From positions 1 to 64,000 of the forward strand of contig NZ_QQGY01000011.1 in the NCBI RefSeq assembly GCF_003490595.1: 64,000 nt of DNA, read 5' to 3'. The position numbers and the translations under genes were made by a program. This DNA is from Haemophilus haemolyticus_L (GTDB lineage Bacteria > Pseudomonadota > Gammaproteobacteria > Enterobacterales > Pasteurellaceae). Numbering within the stretch: position 1 is the stretch's first letter; each line of letters starts with the position of its first letter. Shown here piece by piece: positions 34,442-43,377 of the stretch. The notes under the pieces are model-generated. The model saw only the letters and a program-made list of their open reading frames with translations. It was not told where the DNA came from and did not search any database.

Positions 34442-36091
34442 TTAACGCCATGCTTTAAATTGATTAATTAATCCATTGGTTGAACTGTCATGAGTTGCTA
34501 CTTTTTCAGAATCTGTTAATTCAGGAAGAATTCTGTTTGCAAGTTGTTTGCCTAGTTCTACACCCCATTGATCGAAGCTAAAGATATTAAAAATGACACC
34601 TTGTACGAAGATTTTATGTTCGTACATAGCAATTAATGCCCCTAAAGTAAATGGCGTGATTTTTTGAACGAGAATCGAATTAGTTGGCTTATTACCAGTG
34701 AATACTTTAAATGGAACAATATTTTTTACATTATCTAAAGATTTACCTGCTTTTACAAATTCAGCCTCGACTTCCTCTTTTGTTTTTCCGAATGCTAATG
34801 CTTCTGTTTGTGCGAAGAAATTAGAAAGCAATTTATTGTGATGATCCGCCAAGGAATTATGGCTTTGGGCCGGCGCGATAAAATCACAAGGAATTAAAGT
34901 GGTGCCTTGGTGAATTAATTGATAGAACGCATGTTGTCCGTTTGTACCTGGTTCTCCCCAAATGATAGGGCCAGTTTGGTAATTGTTAATGACATTGCCA
35001 TCACGATCCACATATTTACCATTTGATTCCATATTACCTTGTTGGAAATAGGCTGCGAAGCGATGTAAATATTGATCATAAGGTAAGATCGCTTCTGTTT
35101 GCGCACCAAGGAAATTAGTATTCCATAGGCCAACTAATGCTAAAGTGGTGGGGATATTTTTTTCAATTGGAGTAGAGCGGAAATGTTTATCCATTTCATG
35201 TGCGCCATTCAATAGCTCTTCAAAGTTTTCAAAGCCAATTGATAGTGCAATTGAAAGACCAATAGCTGACCATAAAGAGTAACGACCGCCAACCCAATCC
35301 CAAAATTCAAACATATTATTTGTATCAATACCAAATTTTTCTACATCTTTAGCATTGGTTGATAATGCTGCAAAATGTTTTGCAACCGCACTTTCATCTT
35401 TCGCAGCTTTCAGTAACCAATCACGCGCGCTTTGCGCATTTGTCATGGTTTCTTGAGTGGTAAAAGTCTTAGATGCCACTAAGAAAAGAGTGGTTTCTGG
35501 ATTTACTTTTTTTAAGGTTTCCGCAATATGTGTACCATCGACATTTGAAACAAAGTGCATATTTAAGTGATTTTTATATGGGCGAAGTGCTTCGGTTACC
35601 ATATAAGGGCCTAAGTCAGAGCCACCAATACCAATATTCACAACATCAGTAATCGCTTTGCCTGTATAGCCTTTCCATTCACCAGAAATAATACGCTGAC
35701 AGAAATCTTTCATTTTAGCTAGCACAGCATTGACTTCAGGCATAACATCTTTACCATCAACAAGCACTGGCGTATTAGCGCGATTGCGGAGTGCGGTATG
35801 TAGCACGGCACGATTTTCAGTGCGATTGATTTTATCGCCAGTAAACATCGCTTCTTTTGCGCTATCAAGCGCGCATTCTTGAGCAAGTTGGCGAAGAAGT
35901 GAAAGGGTTGTTTGATTGATGTTGTTTTTGGAAAAATCTACAAGAATCTGGTTATTGAATGTTAAAGAATAATCGTCAAAACGATTTTTTTCTTGTTTAA
36001 ATAAATCTTGGATAGTACTGTTTGATAATTCAGCTTTGTGTGCTTCAAGAGCTTTCCACGCATGGGTGTGAGTTGGGTTAATATTTTTCAT
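34442..36091 (-). CDS. pgi: Glucose-6-phosphate isomerase
   Basis: Interconverts glucose 6-phosphate and fructose 6-phosphate. At 549 residues it equals E. coli Pgi. Visible signatures are VNIGIGGSDLGPYMVTEAL, the catalytic region GTNGQHAFYQLIHQGT with Glu in WGEPGTNG, and the late FDQWGVELGKQLA. The start used is ATG at 36091 (MKNINPTHTH) with GGAAA upstream; the longer frame begins at a non-ATG codon without a clear ribosome-binding site. It follows alr by about 95 bp with an uptake signal between. Confidence 0.96.
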   Translation of the reverse strand: MKNINPTHTHAWKALEAHKAELSNSTIQDLFKQEKNRFDDYSLTFNNQILVDFSKNNINQTTLSLLRQLAQECALDSAKEAMFTGDKINRTENRAVLHTALRNRANTPVLVDGKDVMPEVNAVLAKMKDFCQRIISGEWKGYTGKAITDVVNIGIGGSDLGPYMVTEALRPYKNHLNMHFVSNVDGTHIAETLKKVNPETTLFLVASKTFTTQETMTNAQSARDWLLKAAKDESAVAKHFAALSTNAKDVEKFGIDTNNMFEFWDWVGGRYSLWSAIGLSIALSIGFENFEELLNGAHEMDKHFRSTPIEKNIPTTLALVGLWNTNFLGAQTEAILPYDQYLHRFAAYFQQGNMESNGKYVDRDGNVINNYQTGPIIWGEPGTNGQHAFYQLIHQGTTLIPCDFIAPAQSHNSLADHHNKLLSNFFAQTEALAFGKTKEEVEAEFVKAGKSLDNVKNIVPFKVFTGNKPTNSILVQKITPFTLGALIAMYEHKIFVQGVIFNIFSFDQWGVELGKQLANRILPELTDSEKVATHDSSTNGLINQFKAWR

Positions 36092-36187
36092 AGTATTTCC
36101 TTTCATTAAAAATAATTGAAATTTTAACCGCACTTTCTGGGATTTTTATTAGGGAGAATGACTCCCTCTGTTCAAAAAATGCAGTGA

Positions 36188-37270
36188 TTAATCAACATAT
36201 TCAGTTATAACACGCGGCGTTAATTTTGTAATTAGCTCGTAGCTTAAAATTCCTGTGAATTTAGCTACGGTTTCAATAGGTAATTCCTTACCCCATAGAA
36301 TCACTTCGTCACCTACTTGATCTTGGCTATCAGGTCCTAAATCAACGGTTAACATATCCATTGAAACCCTTCCAACGATTGGCACGATACGACCATTCAA
36401 ATAAACAGGCGTGCCTTCAGGAACATCTCGAGGATATCCATCGCCATAGCCAATAGCCACAACGCCAATTTTTGTATCATGTGAACTTGTCCAAATGCCA
36501 CCGTACCCAACTGGTTCACCTTGTTTATGGTTGCGAACAGCAATCAATGATGAAGTTAAATTCATCACTGGTGTTAAACCAAATTCAGCGCCTACAGTAT
36601 CAGTTGGTGAAATGCCATACATAATAATACCAGGGCGGATACATTCCAGATGAGATTCAGGCCAGAAGAGAATGCCGCCTGATGCCGCAATAGTACGTTC
36701 ACCTTGCTTATCTTTTGTAGCGGATAAAAAGCGGTTGATTTGAAGTTGGGTATAATTGGAGTCTAATTCATCAGCGCGGCTAAAATGGCTAACAAAGCCT
36801 AAGTGCGGTTGAATATATGGAAGTTTTTTAAGTTCATTATAGAAAAAATCCACTTCATCTAATGCAACACCTAAACGATGCATGCCTGTGTCTATTTTTA
36901 ACCAAACTTTAATTGGGCTTGGTAAATTCGCACGTTTTAGTGCTTCCAATTGTTCACGATTATGTACGATAGTTTCAATATTATTGACCGCTAAGACGGG
37001 CAAATCTTGTTCATTAAAAAAGCCTTCAAGCAATAAAATTGGTTTAGTAATACCATTGGAACGTAATGCCAAAGCCTCTTCTAAACGAGCCACGCCAAAG
37101 CAATCGACATTTTGTTCTAAAGTTGATGCGACAAACACAACGCCGTGACCATAGGCGTTTGCTTTAACCACAGCGATGATTTTACTATTTGGTGCTTTTT
37201 GTTTAATTATTTCTAAATTTTGTTTTAAGGCGTGCGAGCTAATTTTCGCTGTCGCCGGTTTTACATTCAT
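36188..37270 (-). CDS. alr: Alanine racemase
   Basis: PLP enzyme making D-alanine for peptidoglycan. The PLP-binding lysine is in AVVKANAYGHG near residue 34. The second catalytic residue, a Tyr, is in GYGGIW near residue 254, and the PLP-phosphate contacts lie near IKVWLKIDTGMHRLG. 360 residues is normal for Alr/DadX. Nine bases separate it from dnaB, an arrangement also found in E. coli (dnaB-alr), which supports the biosynthetic Alr. Confidence 0.95.
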   Translation of the reverse strand: MNVKPATAKISSHALKQNLEIIKQKAPNSKIIAVVKANAYGHGVVFVASTLEQNVDCFGVARLEEALALRSNGITKPILLLEGFFNEQDLPVLAVNNIETIVHNREQLEALKRANLPSPIKVWLKIDTGMHRLGVALDEVDFFYNELKKLPYIQPHLGFVSHFSRADELDSNYTQLQINRFLSATKDKQGERTIAASGGILFWPESHLECIRPGIIMYGISPTDTVGAEFGLTPVMNLTSSLIAVRNHKQGEPVGYGGIWTSSHDTKIGVVAIGYGDGYPRDVPEGTPVYLNGRIVPIVGRVSMDMLTVDLGPDSQDQVGDEVILWGKELPIETVAKFTGILSYELITKLTPRVITEYVD

Positions 37271-37279
37271 TGTTATTCC

Positions 37280-38686
37280 TTAATAATCATCATGATATTC
37301 ACGTTGTTCGGCAAGATTGTCAAAGCGTGAGAATTGTCCATTAAATTTTAACCGCACTCGACCAATAGGACCATTACGCTGTTTACCGATAATAATTTCT
37401 GCAACCCCTTTATCTTCCGAGTTATCGTTATAGACTTCATCTCGGTAAATAAACATAATCAAGTCTGCATCTTGTTCAATGGAGCCTGATTCACGTAAAT
37501 CTGAGTTTACAGGGCGTTTGTCTCCACGTTGTTCTAAAGTACGATTTAATTGAGAAAGGGCGACGACTGGCACTTGTAATTCTTTGGCTAGTGCTTTGAG
37601 GGAGCGAGAAATTTCTGCGATTTCTAGTGTTCGGTTATCTGAAAATGCGGGTGAGCGCATTAATTGCAAATAATCCACCATAATCATACTTAATCCACCA
37701 TTTTCACGATAAACTCGTCGTGCGCGCGAACGAACGTCGGTAGGCGTTAGGCCTGAAGAATCATCGATATAAAGATTATTTTTTTGCTTGAACATCCCAA
37801 CTACGCTAGCAATTTTATTCCACTCGATTTCATCTAAATTTTGACCTGTTCGGATTTTAGTTTGATCAACGCGAGCAAGCGATGCGATCATACGCATCAT
37901 AATTTGTTCTGCGGGCATTTCTAAACTAAATACTAAAACGGGTTTTTCACTTGCCATTGCCGCATTTTCGCAAAGGTTCATGGCAAAAGTGGTTTTACCC
38001 ATTGACGGACGTGCTGCAACGATAATTAAGTCAGAAGGCTGTAAACCTGCCGTTTTTTTATCAAGATCAGTGAAACCTGTCGTGATGCCTGTTACGCCAG
38101 AATGATTTTCAAGTTTGCTCAAAATATCAATTTTTTCAATGGTGCTTTCCAGCACATTGATCACATTTTGTGGGCCCTCGCTAGAAGTAGTTCGTTTTTC
38201 TGCAATCGCAAATACTTCACGCTCAGCTTCATCAAGAATTAACTTAATGTCTTGCCCTTTGGGAGAATAGCTATTTTCAGCAATGCGATTTCCTACCGAA
38301 ATAAGTTCTCGTAATATGGCTTTCTCGCGCACAATATCCGCATAAGCCAAAATATTAATCGCGTTCGGAGTATTATTGGAAAGCTCTGCTAGATAGGCAA
38401 ATCCACCCACTTCATCGCTTACACCACGGCTTCTTAAGGCTTGATCTAGCGTAATTAAATCAATAGGTGATTGATTACGCATTAGATGTTCCATTTCTGT
38501 AAAAATTAGACGATGCTGAAAAGTATAAAAATCGTCAGCAATCACACGTTCAGCAATGCCATCCCAATGTTGATTGCTCAGCATGATGCCACCCAACACG
38601 GCTTGTTCAGCCTCAAGTGAGTGTGGTGGAATACTTATTTGTGCCGTTTTTTTGTCAGAAGATTTGATTTGAGGTTGTGATGCCAT
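37280..38686 (-). CDS. dnaB: Replicative DNA helicase
   Basis: Hexameric 5'-3' helicase of the replisome. Starting at ATG 38686 (MASQPQIKSS) gives 468 residues, in line with E. coli DnaB (471); the upstream extension of 36 codons has no family similarity. The N-terminal domain (SLEAEQAVLGG) is followed by the RecA-like domain with Walker A RPSMGKTTFA, Walker B MIMVDYLQLM and LRESGSIEQDADLIMF. No intein is present. First gene of the dnaB-alr(-pgi) group. Confidence 0.97.
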   Translation of the reverse strand: MASQPQIKSSDKKTAQISIPPHSLEAEQAVLGGIMLSNQHWDGIAERVIADDFYTFQHRLIFTEMEHLMRNQSPIDLITLDQALRSRGVSDEVGGFAYLAELSNNTPNAINILAYADIVREKAILRELISVGNRIAENSYSPKGQDIKLILDEAEREVFAIAEKRTTSSEGPQNVINVLESTIEKIDILSKLENHSGVTGITTGFTDLDKKTAGLQPSDLIIVAARPSMGKTTFAMNLCENAAMASEKPVLVFSLEMPAEQIMMRMIASLARVDQTKIRTGQNLDEIEWNKIASVVGMFKQKNNLYIDDSSGLTPTDVRSRARRVYRENGGLSMIMVDYLQLMRSPAFSDNRTLEIAEISRSLKALAKELQVPVVALSQLNRTLEQRGDKRPVNSDLRESGSIEQDADLIMFIYRDEVYNDNSEDKGVAEIIIGKQRNGPIGRVRLKFNGQFSRFDNLAEQREYHDDY

Positions 38687-38827
38687 AGGACTTATTTCGA
38701 TACTAGAATGTTGTCTATGATACCGCAAATATCTATTGGATTTAAGTGAAAAGTGCGGTGAAAAAAGGAAATAAAAAACGGTGGAAAAATCCACCGCTCT
38801 TTCATTTTAACGTATTTAGATTGTTGA

Positions 38828-40264
38828 TTATTCAACAATTAATGTACGACATACGTTGGTTTGTGTCGCACCTTGACCACCGTGGGTAACAAGCACTAAA
38901 TCACCAGTAGATAAGTAACCTTTTTCTTTTAATGATTGAAGTGCTGCTTTTGCACTGGTTTCTGTGCGGCTATCTTCACCATGATAAACTGGAGTTACAC
39001 CACGGTATAGTGCACAAAGGTTTAAGGTTTCTTGATTACGAGATAAAGCAAAGATTGGTAAACCTGAGCTGATACGTGACATTAATAATGGAGTACGGCC
39101 TGTGCTAGTTAAAGTGACGATTGCTGCCACACCTTTCATGTGGTTTGCTGCATACATTGCAGACATCGCAACAGATTCTTCAATGGTTTCAAATTCTTTA
39201 TCCATACGGTGACGAGAAACGTTAATGCTTGGCATTTTTTCTGCACCTAAACATACGCCAGCCATTGCTGCTACTGTTTCAGAAGGATATTGACCAGCAG
39301 CCGTTTCTGCAGAAAGCATAACTGCATCAGTACCATCTAATACTGCGTTTGCAACGTCCATTACTTCAGCACGAGTTGGCATTGGGTTGCTAATCATTGA
39401 TTCCATCATTTGAGTCGCTGTAATTACAGCACGATTTAATTGACGTGAACGACGGATTAATTTTTTCTGTACACCGACTAATTCAGGATCACCGATTTCT
39501 ACACCTAAGTCACCACGAGCAACCATAATTACGTCAGATGCTAAAATGATATCGTCCATTGCTTCCTCATTAGCCACTGTTTCTGCACGTTCAACTTTAG
39601 CAACGATTTTTGCATTTAAACCAGCTTGTTGTGCAAGTTCACGTGCATAATTTAGGTCAGCTCTTGAACGAGGGAAAGAAACGGCTAAGAAATCAACGCC
39701 AATGCGTGCAGCGGTAATAATGTCTGCTTTATCTTTTTCTGTTAATGCTTCTGCAGATAAACCACCGCCTAATTTATTGATACCTTTATTATTTGATAAG
39801 GGACCACCAACGGTGACTTCAGTGAAAACTTTTGCACCATCAGTTGATAATACTTTTAATTGAACACGGCCATCATCTAATAAAAGAATGTCGCCAGGAA
39901 CAACATCTTGTGGAAGCGTTTTATAGTCTAAACCAACAGATTCTTGTGTACCTTCGCCTTTTGGTAATTCTGCATCAAGAATGAATTTATCACCAACGCT
40001 TAAGAAAATTTTACCGTCTTTAAAGGTAGAAACACGAATTTTAGGACCTTGTAAATCACCTAAGATCGCCACGGTTTTACCTAATTTTTTCGCGATAGAA
40101 CGTACACGTTCTGCTCGTTCGATATGATCTTCAGGTGTACCGTGAGAGAAGTTCATACGAACTACGTTAGCACCCGCTGCGATAATTTTTTCAAGATTGT
40201 TATCACGGTCAGTTGATGGGCCCATAGTACATACAATCTTCGTTCTTCTTAGTCTTCTAGACAT
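38828..40264 (-). CDS. pykA: Pyruvate kinase (PykA type)
   Basis: Last step of glycolysis, forming ATP and pyruvate from PEP. The 478-residue protein opens with RRTKIVCTMGPSTD, has the metal/substrate signature AKVERAETVANEEAM near residue 222 and the loop VARGDLGVEIG near residue 249. The allosteric domain near the C-terminus follows TSTGRTPLLMSRIS. Length and sequence fit the AMP/sugar-phosphate-activated PykA rather than PykF. The leader from 40265 to about 40440 is AT-rich without other features. Confidence 0.95.
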   Translation of the reverse strand: MSRRLRRTKIVCTMGPSTDRDNNLEKIIAAGANVVRMNFSHGTPEDHIERAERVRSIAKKLGKTVAILGDLQGPKIRVSTFKDGKIFLSVGDKFILDAELPKGEGTQESVGLDYKTLPQDVVPGDILLLDDGRVQLKVLSTDGAKVFTEVTVGGPLSNNKGINKLGGGLSAEALTEKDKADIITAARIGVDFLAVSFPRSRADLNYARELAQQAGLNAKIVAKVERAETVANEEAMDDIILASDVIMVARGDLGVEIGDPELVGVQKKLIRRSRQLNRAVITATQMMESMISNPMPTRAEVMDVANAVLDGTDAVMLSAETAAGQYPSETVAAMAGVCLGAEKMPSINVSRHRMDKEFETIEESVAMSAMYAANHMKGVAAIVTLTSTGRTPLLMSRISSGLPIFALSRNQETLNLCALYRGVTPVYHGEDSRTETSAKAALQSLKEKGYLSTGDLVLVTHGGQGATQTNVCRTLIVE

Positions 40265-40446
40265 TATTTACTCCGTCAATAATTACAAAATTTTAAAGAT
40301 ACTATTTTTACTTGGCTATATATTAGCCAGATGAAAAATTGGTGCGCATTATACGCTTAAAAATTTGGGAAATCAAAAACAGCCCTGTTATTTAAGGCAA
40401 TACTGTTTACTTTTTTGTCAGTTATCTCGAGTTTTAAGAAAAATAC

Positions 40447-40474
40447 TTGTTTTCAGATTAAAAATATCTATAAT
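40447..40474 (+). promoter_or_regulatory. Promoter of tRNA-Val
   Basis: TTGTTT (40447-40452) and a perfect TATAAT (40469-40474) are spaced by 16 bp, with the tRNA 20 bp downstream. Confidence 0.65.
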
Positions 40475-40493
40475 TCCAAACACTTTATGCAGT

Positions 40494-40570
40494 GCGACTA
40501 TAGCTCAGTTGGTTAGAGCACCACCTTGACATGGTGGGGGGCACTGGTTCGAGTCCAGCTAGTCGCACCA
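40494..40570 (+). tRNA. tRNA-Val (GAC)
   Basis: 77 nt with encoded CCA. The acceptor stem pairs GCGACTA with TAGTCGC. The anticodon GAC is in CTTGACATG, with a perfect CCACC/GGTGG anticodon stem and T-loop GTTCGAGTC. Single-gene unit with its own promoter and terminator. Confidence 0.95.
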
Positions 40571-40584
40571 ATTAACTCTTTCAT

Positions 40585-40616
40585 AACCCCGCGAAACTAA
40601 TCGCGGGGTTTTGTTT
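40585..40616 (+). terminator. Terminator of tRNA-Val
   Basis: AACCCCGCGA (40585-40594) pairs with TCGCGGGGTT (40601-40610) around AACTAA, followed by TTGTTTT. Confidence 0.9.
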
Positions 40617-40665
40617 TATCTAGGTTTTATGAGTGATATAAGAGAACAATAAATTGTTCCTATAT

Positions 40666-40702
40666 AAAAACGGCTAAAAACATTTCTATTTTTAGCCGCA
40701 CT
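40666..40702 (-). terminator. Terminator of the zapG-like gene
   Basis: CGGCTAAAAA (40671-40680) pairs with TTTTTAGCCG (40689-40698) around an 8-nt loop. On the minus strand the stem is followed by TTTTTATA. Confidence 0.75.
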
Positions 40703-40704
40703 TT

Positions 40705-41109
40705 TTAATTTTCTTCTTTATTTTCTTTAAATAAACCTGATGCGCCCTCAGAATAATCTCTTGGTTGTTCATTTTGAGATTTATCTGTTGCAGTAATTAA
40801 CTGTTGAGTGAATAAACCTTTGTGATCTTTTTCGCCCAGTAAATTATTGGAGGATGTTGCGTAGTGGCGATAAAGTTTTTGATAATCGTTAATGAGAGTT
40901 TTGAATAATTCAGCACTTTCTGCAAAGTGTTTTTCGATTTGTGCCTTTTGTGTATCAAGTTGGGTTTTGACTGTTTTTAATTCAGCTTCTGTTTTAGCTT
41001 GATGTTTTACGGAGCCTTTGGTTAAACGCACAATAATGTAACCAATAAATAATCCAACAATAAAAGCGATACCAATCGCTACCCAAATTTCATTTGTCCA
41101 ATTTTCCAT
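40705..41109 (-). CDS. zapG: YhcB/ZapG-like DUF1043 membrane protein
   Basis: The 134-residue protein has one N-terminal transmembrane helix (about residues 7-27, VAIGIAFIVGLFIGYIIVRL) followed by a cytoplasmic coiled coil (30-75) and a low-complexity charged tail. This is the DUF1043 plan of E. coli YhcB (ZapG), which links cell division, elongation and envelope synthesis. ATG at 41109 (MENWTNEIW) has AGGAGA upstream; a longer frame to 41145 overlaps the preceding gene and is unlikely. Confidence 0.85.
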   Translation of the reverse strand: MENWTNEIWVAIGIAFIVGLFIGYIIVRLTKGSVKHQAKTEAELKTVKTQLDTQKAQIEKHFAESAELFKTLINDYQKLYRHYATSSNNLLGEKDHKGLFTQQLITATDKSQNEQPRDYSEGASGLFKENKEEN

Positions 41110-41138
41110 AATATTCTCCTGTTTATTTGTCTTAAAAA

Positions 41139-41489
41139 CTAACAAGTTGCAATAATAACAATTTCAACTTTCCAACGAGGATCCGCTAATTTAGCTTCCA
41201 CTGTCGCTCGACTTGGTGGGCTAATATGATCGACCCATTCATCCCAAGCTTGATTTAATTGTGCATAATCTTGCATGTCTGCCAAGAAAATCTGCGCGGT
41301 TAAAATGTTGCTTTTATTGGAGCCAATTTCTGCTAACAATTTATCAATTAAACCTAATACTTCTTTGGTTTGTTCGTAGGCATTTTGCTCTATGGTTAAT
41401 TCTGGAACTTGCCCTGCAAAATAGGCGAGGTTGTTATGAATTGAAACTTCACTTAAACGTGCGCTGGGTAAAATGCGTTGAATTGTCAT
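41139..41489 (-). CDS. RidA-family (YjgF/YER057c/UK114) protein
   Basis: A 116-residue member of the RidA superfamily, trimeric enamine/imine deaminases that clear reactive intermediates from PLP enzymes. It shows YFAGQVPE, EIGSNKSNILTAQIFLADMQDYAQLNQAWDEWV and a C-terminal PPSRATVEAKLA. The Arg in SRATVEA is the catalytic Arg of archetypal RidA, here in a divergent context. It may be a Rid2/3-type subfamily member, so the exact substrate is uncertain. Confidence 0.85.
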   Translation of the reverse strand: MTIQRILPSARLSEVSIHNNLAYFAGQVPELTIEQNAYEQTKEVLGLIDKLLAEIGSNKSNILTAQIFLADMQDYAQLNQAWDEWVDHISPPSRATVEAKLADPRWKVEIVIIATC

Positions 41490-41600
41490 AGTGTTCTCCT
41501 TTGGGGTATTTTCTTCTATTCTAAATAGCGTTTACCACTTTGTAAAATCCTCTTTACTAGGCTAGAATAGCCGACAATTATTCTCAATTATTTAATCATT

Positions 41601-42317
41601 ATGAAACTGCTTATCTCTAATCAGCATGGCGCTATTGTTATGGCATTGGTGCCTTTTATTTACGGCATGTTACTTGCGAATCCTGTATGGGCGCACGTAT
41701 TTTTACTATTAGGATGGTTTTCGCTTTATTTGATGACTTATCCTTTTTTAAATTTGTTTAAAGGTAAAAATCTTGAGTTATATAAAAAATGGTCTGTGAT
41801 TTATTTTGCTGCCGCAGTGATTTTTGCGATTCCCGCGTTAATTTATAATTGGCAAGTGCTGTATTTTATGTTTGCCATGCTGCCGTTTGTTGCGGTAAAC
41901 ATTTATTTCACCAAGAAAAAAGATGAGCGTAACTTATGGAATGACTTGGCTGGGATCTTAATTTTTGCCCTAGCAGGAATGGGATCTTATTATTTTTCTG
42001 ACCGCACTTTTGATGAAAAAATGCTTTGGGTAGCGATTTATCCAACATTATTTTTTATTGGAACAACACTTTATGTGAAATCTATGATGCGTGAGCGAAA
42101 AAATCCACGTTATTTTTGGGCGTCAGTAATTTTTCACTTATTATGTGTGCTGATTTTTGTGGTTTCGCAACAATTTATTTTAGCATTAGCTTTTGTTCTT
42201 GGATTAGTGCGAGCGGTTTATCTGCCCACTAAAAAGCTTTCTGTTATGCAAGTTGGACTAACAGAATTTGCGATTACTGCTGTGTTTTTTATTTTACTTT
42301 TAATAGCAACGTTATAA
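41601..42317 (+). CDS. YwiC-like integral membrane protein
   Basis: The 238-residue protein has about eight hydrophobic segments and opens MKLLISNQHGAIVMALVPFIYGMLL. The N-terminal SNQHGAxxM..P element and length fit the YwiC-like family (PF14256), whose function is not established. Its stop codon is immediately followed by the ATG of a Sel1 gene, so the two are cotranscribed. Confidence 0.7.
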   Translation: MKLLISNQHGAIVMALVPFIYGMLLANPVWAHVFLLLGWFSLYLMTYPFLNLFKGKNLELYKKWSVIYFAAAVIFAIPALIYNWQVLYFMFAMLPFVAVNIYFTKKKDERNLWNDLAGILIFALAGMGSYYFSDRTFDEKMLWVAIYPTLFFIGTTLYVKSMMRERKNPRYFWASVIFHLLCVLIFVVSQQFILALAFVLGLVRAVYLPTKKLSVMQVGLTEFAITAVFFILLLIATL

Positions 42318-42860
42318 ATGAAACTGAAGTTATTTTTTCATACAGTATTACTTTCTTTTAGTTTGCCTATTTTGGCGATGAAAACCGTTGATATTACAGC
42401 AAGTTCGAAAATGGATGATCAAGCAAGAATGAATTTGGCACAAGACTTTGCCAATAAACAGCAATGGATCTCTGTTTTCGATATCATGTATCCGATGGCG
42501 TTAGAAGGAAATATAACCGCTCAAAGCAATCTAGGCATGTTATATAATCTTGGGCGTGGCACGGTGAGAGACTACGAAAAGGCTTATTGGTGGTTTAGCG
42601 AAGCGGCAGAGAAGGGCAGCGTGAAAGGGCTAAATAACCTTGGCGTTATGTATCTACGTGGCGATTACGTCAAACAAAATACAGAGCAAGCCATTAAGCT
42701 TTTTGAACGTACAGCTCGAGCTAAAGATACGGATGCGATGATGATGTTAAGTAATATTTATCGCTCGCAAAACCAACCCGAAAAATCATTGGAATGGCTG
42801 AAGAAAGCCGCTGAATTAGGCAATAAGGAAGCAAAACAGCGTTTATCTAGTCAGCCATAA
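42318..42860 (+). CDS. Secreted Sel1-repeat protein
   Basis: The 180-residue protein has a signal peptide (about 1-20, ending ILA) and three to four Sel1-like repeats of about 36 residues. Examples are AQSNLGMLYNLGRGTVRDYEKAYWWFSEAAEKG and GLNNLGVMYLRGDYVKQNTEQAIKLFERTA. Sel1 repeats are alpha-solenoids that hold protein partners; here the location is periplasmic. No function can be named. It is only distantly similar to the two Sel1 proteins at 52-54 kb. Confidence 0.8.
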   Translation: MKLKLFFHTVLLSFSLPILAMKTVDITASSKMDDQARMNLAQDFANKQQWISVFDIMYPMALEGNITAQSNLGMLYNLGRGTVRDYEKAYWWFSEAAEKGSVKGLNNLGVMYLRGDYVKQNTEQAIKLFERTARAKDTDAMMMLSNIYRSQNQPEKSLEWLKKAAELGNKEAKQRLSSQP

Positions 42861-42874
42861 TCTTTAAAGTGCGG

Positions 42875-43282
42875 TTATTTTAATCGCACAAATTTCACGC
42901 CACTATGTTGCAATAGCAATTTCATTGGATCTTCATCATTCGAGACAGTTTTCTCACGTAATTCAATTAATTTCATCCGTAAATGGGCGAGTTCGTGAAT
43001 CCTTGTTGCCACCTCTTTAATGTGTTTATCTAACACACGATTAATTTCTTCTGCTTGTTGTTTTGAGGCATTTTCTAAATTCAGTAGGCTTTTTATTTCA
43101 CTTAATGAAATATCTAAATTTCGGCAGTTACAAATAAATGATAAACGTTGCAAGTGTTCTTCATTATATTGGCGAAAATTGCCTGAAGTGCGTTTTGGGG
43201 GCGGGATTAAACCTTGTTGTTCATAATAACGAATGGTTTCTACGGTACAGCCTAGGGCTTTAGCAAGTGCTCCAATTTTCAT
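42875..43282 (-). CDS. nimR: MerR-family nickel-responsive regulator NimR
   Basis: The 135-residue protein starts MKIGALAKALGCTVETIRYYEQQGLIPPPKR, the MerR winged helix-turn-helix. A dimerisation coiled coil (about 80-118) and a short metal-binding tail with His and Cys residues follow. H. influenzae NimR has been described as a nickel-responsive MerR regulator of the adjacent nikKLMQO operon, and the divergent arrangement here is the same. ATG 43282 is chosen; the longer frame crosses the target promoter. An alternative name by homology would be ZntR/CadR-like. Confidence 0.85.
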   Translation of the reverse strand: MKIGALAKALGCTVETIRYYEQQGLIPPPKRTSGNFRQYNEEHLQRLSFICNCRNLDISLSEIKSLLNLENASKQQAEEINRVLDKHIKEVATRIHELAHLRMKLIELREKTVSNDEDPMKLLLQHSGVKFVRLK

Positions 43283-43302
43283 CAATTTCCTTAAAAAATG
43301 AC

Positions 43303-43333
43303 TTGACTCTAAAGTTACTTCATATTTTATCAT
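43303..43333 (+). promoter_or_regulatory. MerR-type promoter of the nik operon
   Basis: TTGACT (43303-43308) and TATCAT (43328-43333) are separated by 19 bp, the overlong spacing that MerR-family activators correct by DNA distortion. The spacer holds the imperfect dyad ACTCTAAAGTTACTT. It lies between nimR (divergent) and nikK. Confidence 0.75.
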
Positions 43334-43377
43334 GCGTTTAGATTTTCTTAAACAAAAACAAACAAGGAGCATCCAAA

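Noticed and set aside
38687..38794. N-terminal extension of DnaB
   Set aside because: The 36 extra codons show no similarity to DnaB proteins, and the internal ATG gives the normal length.
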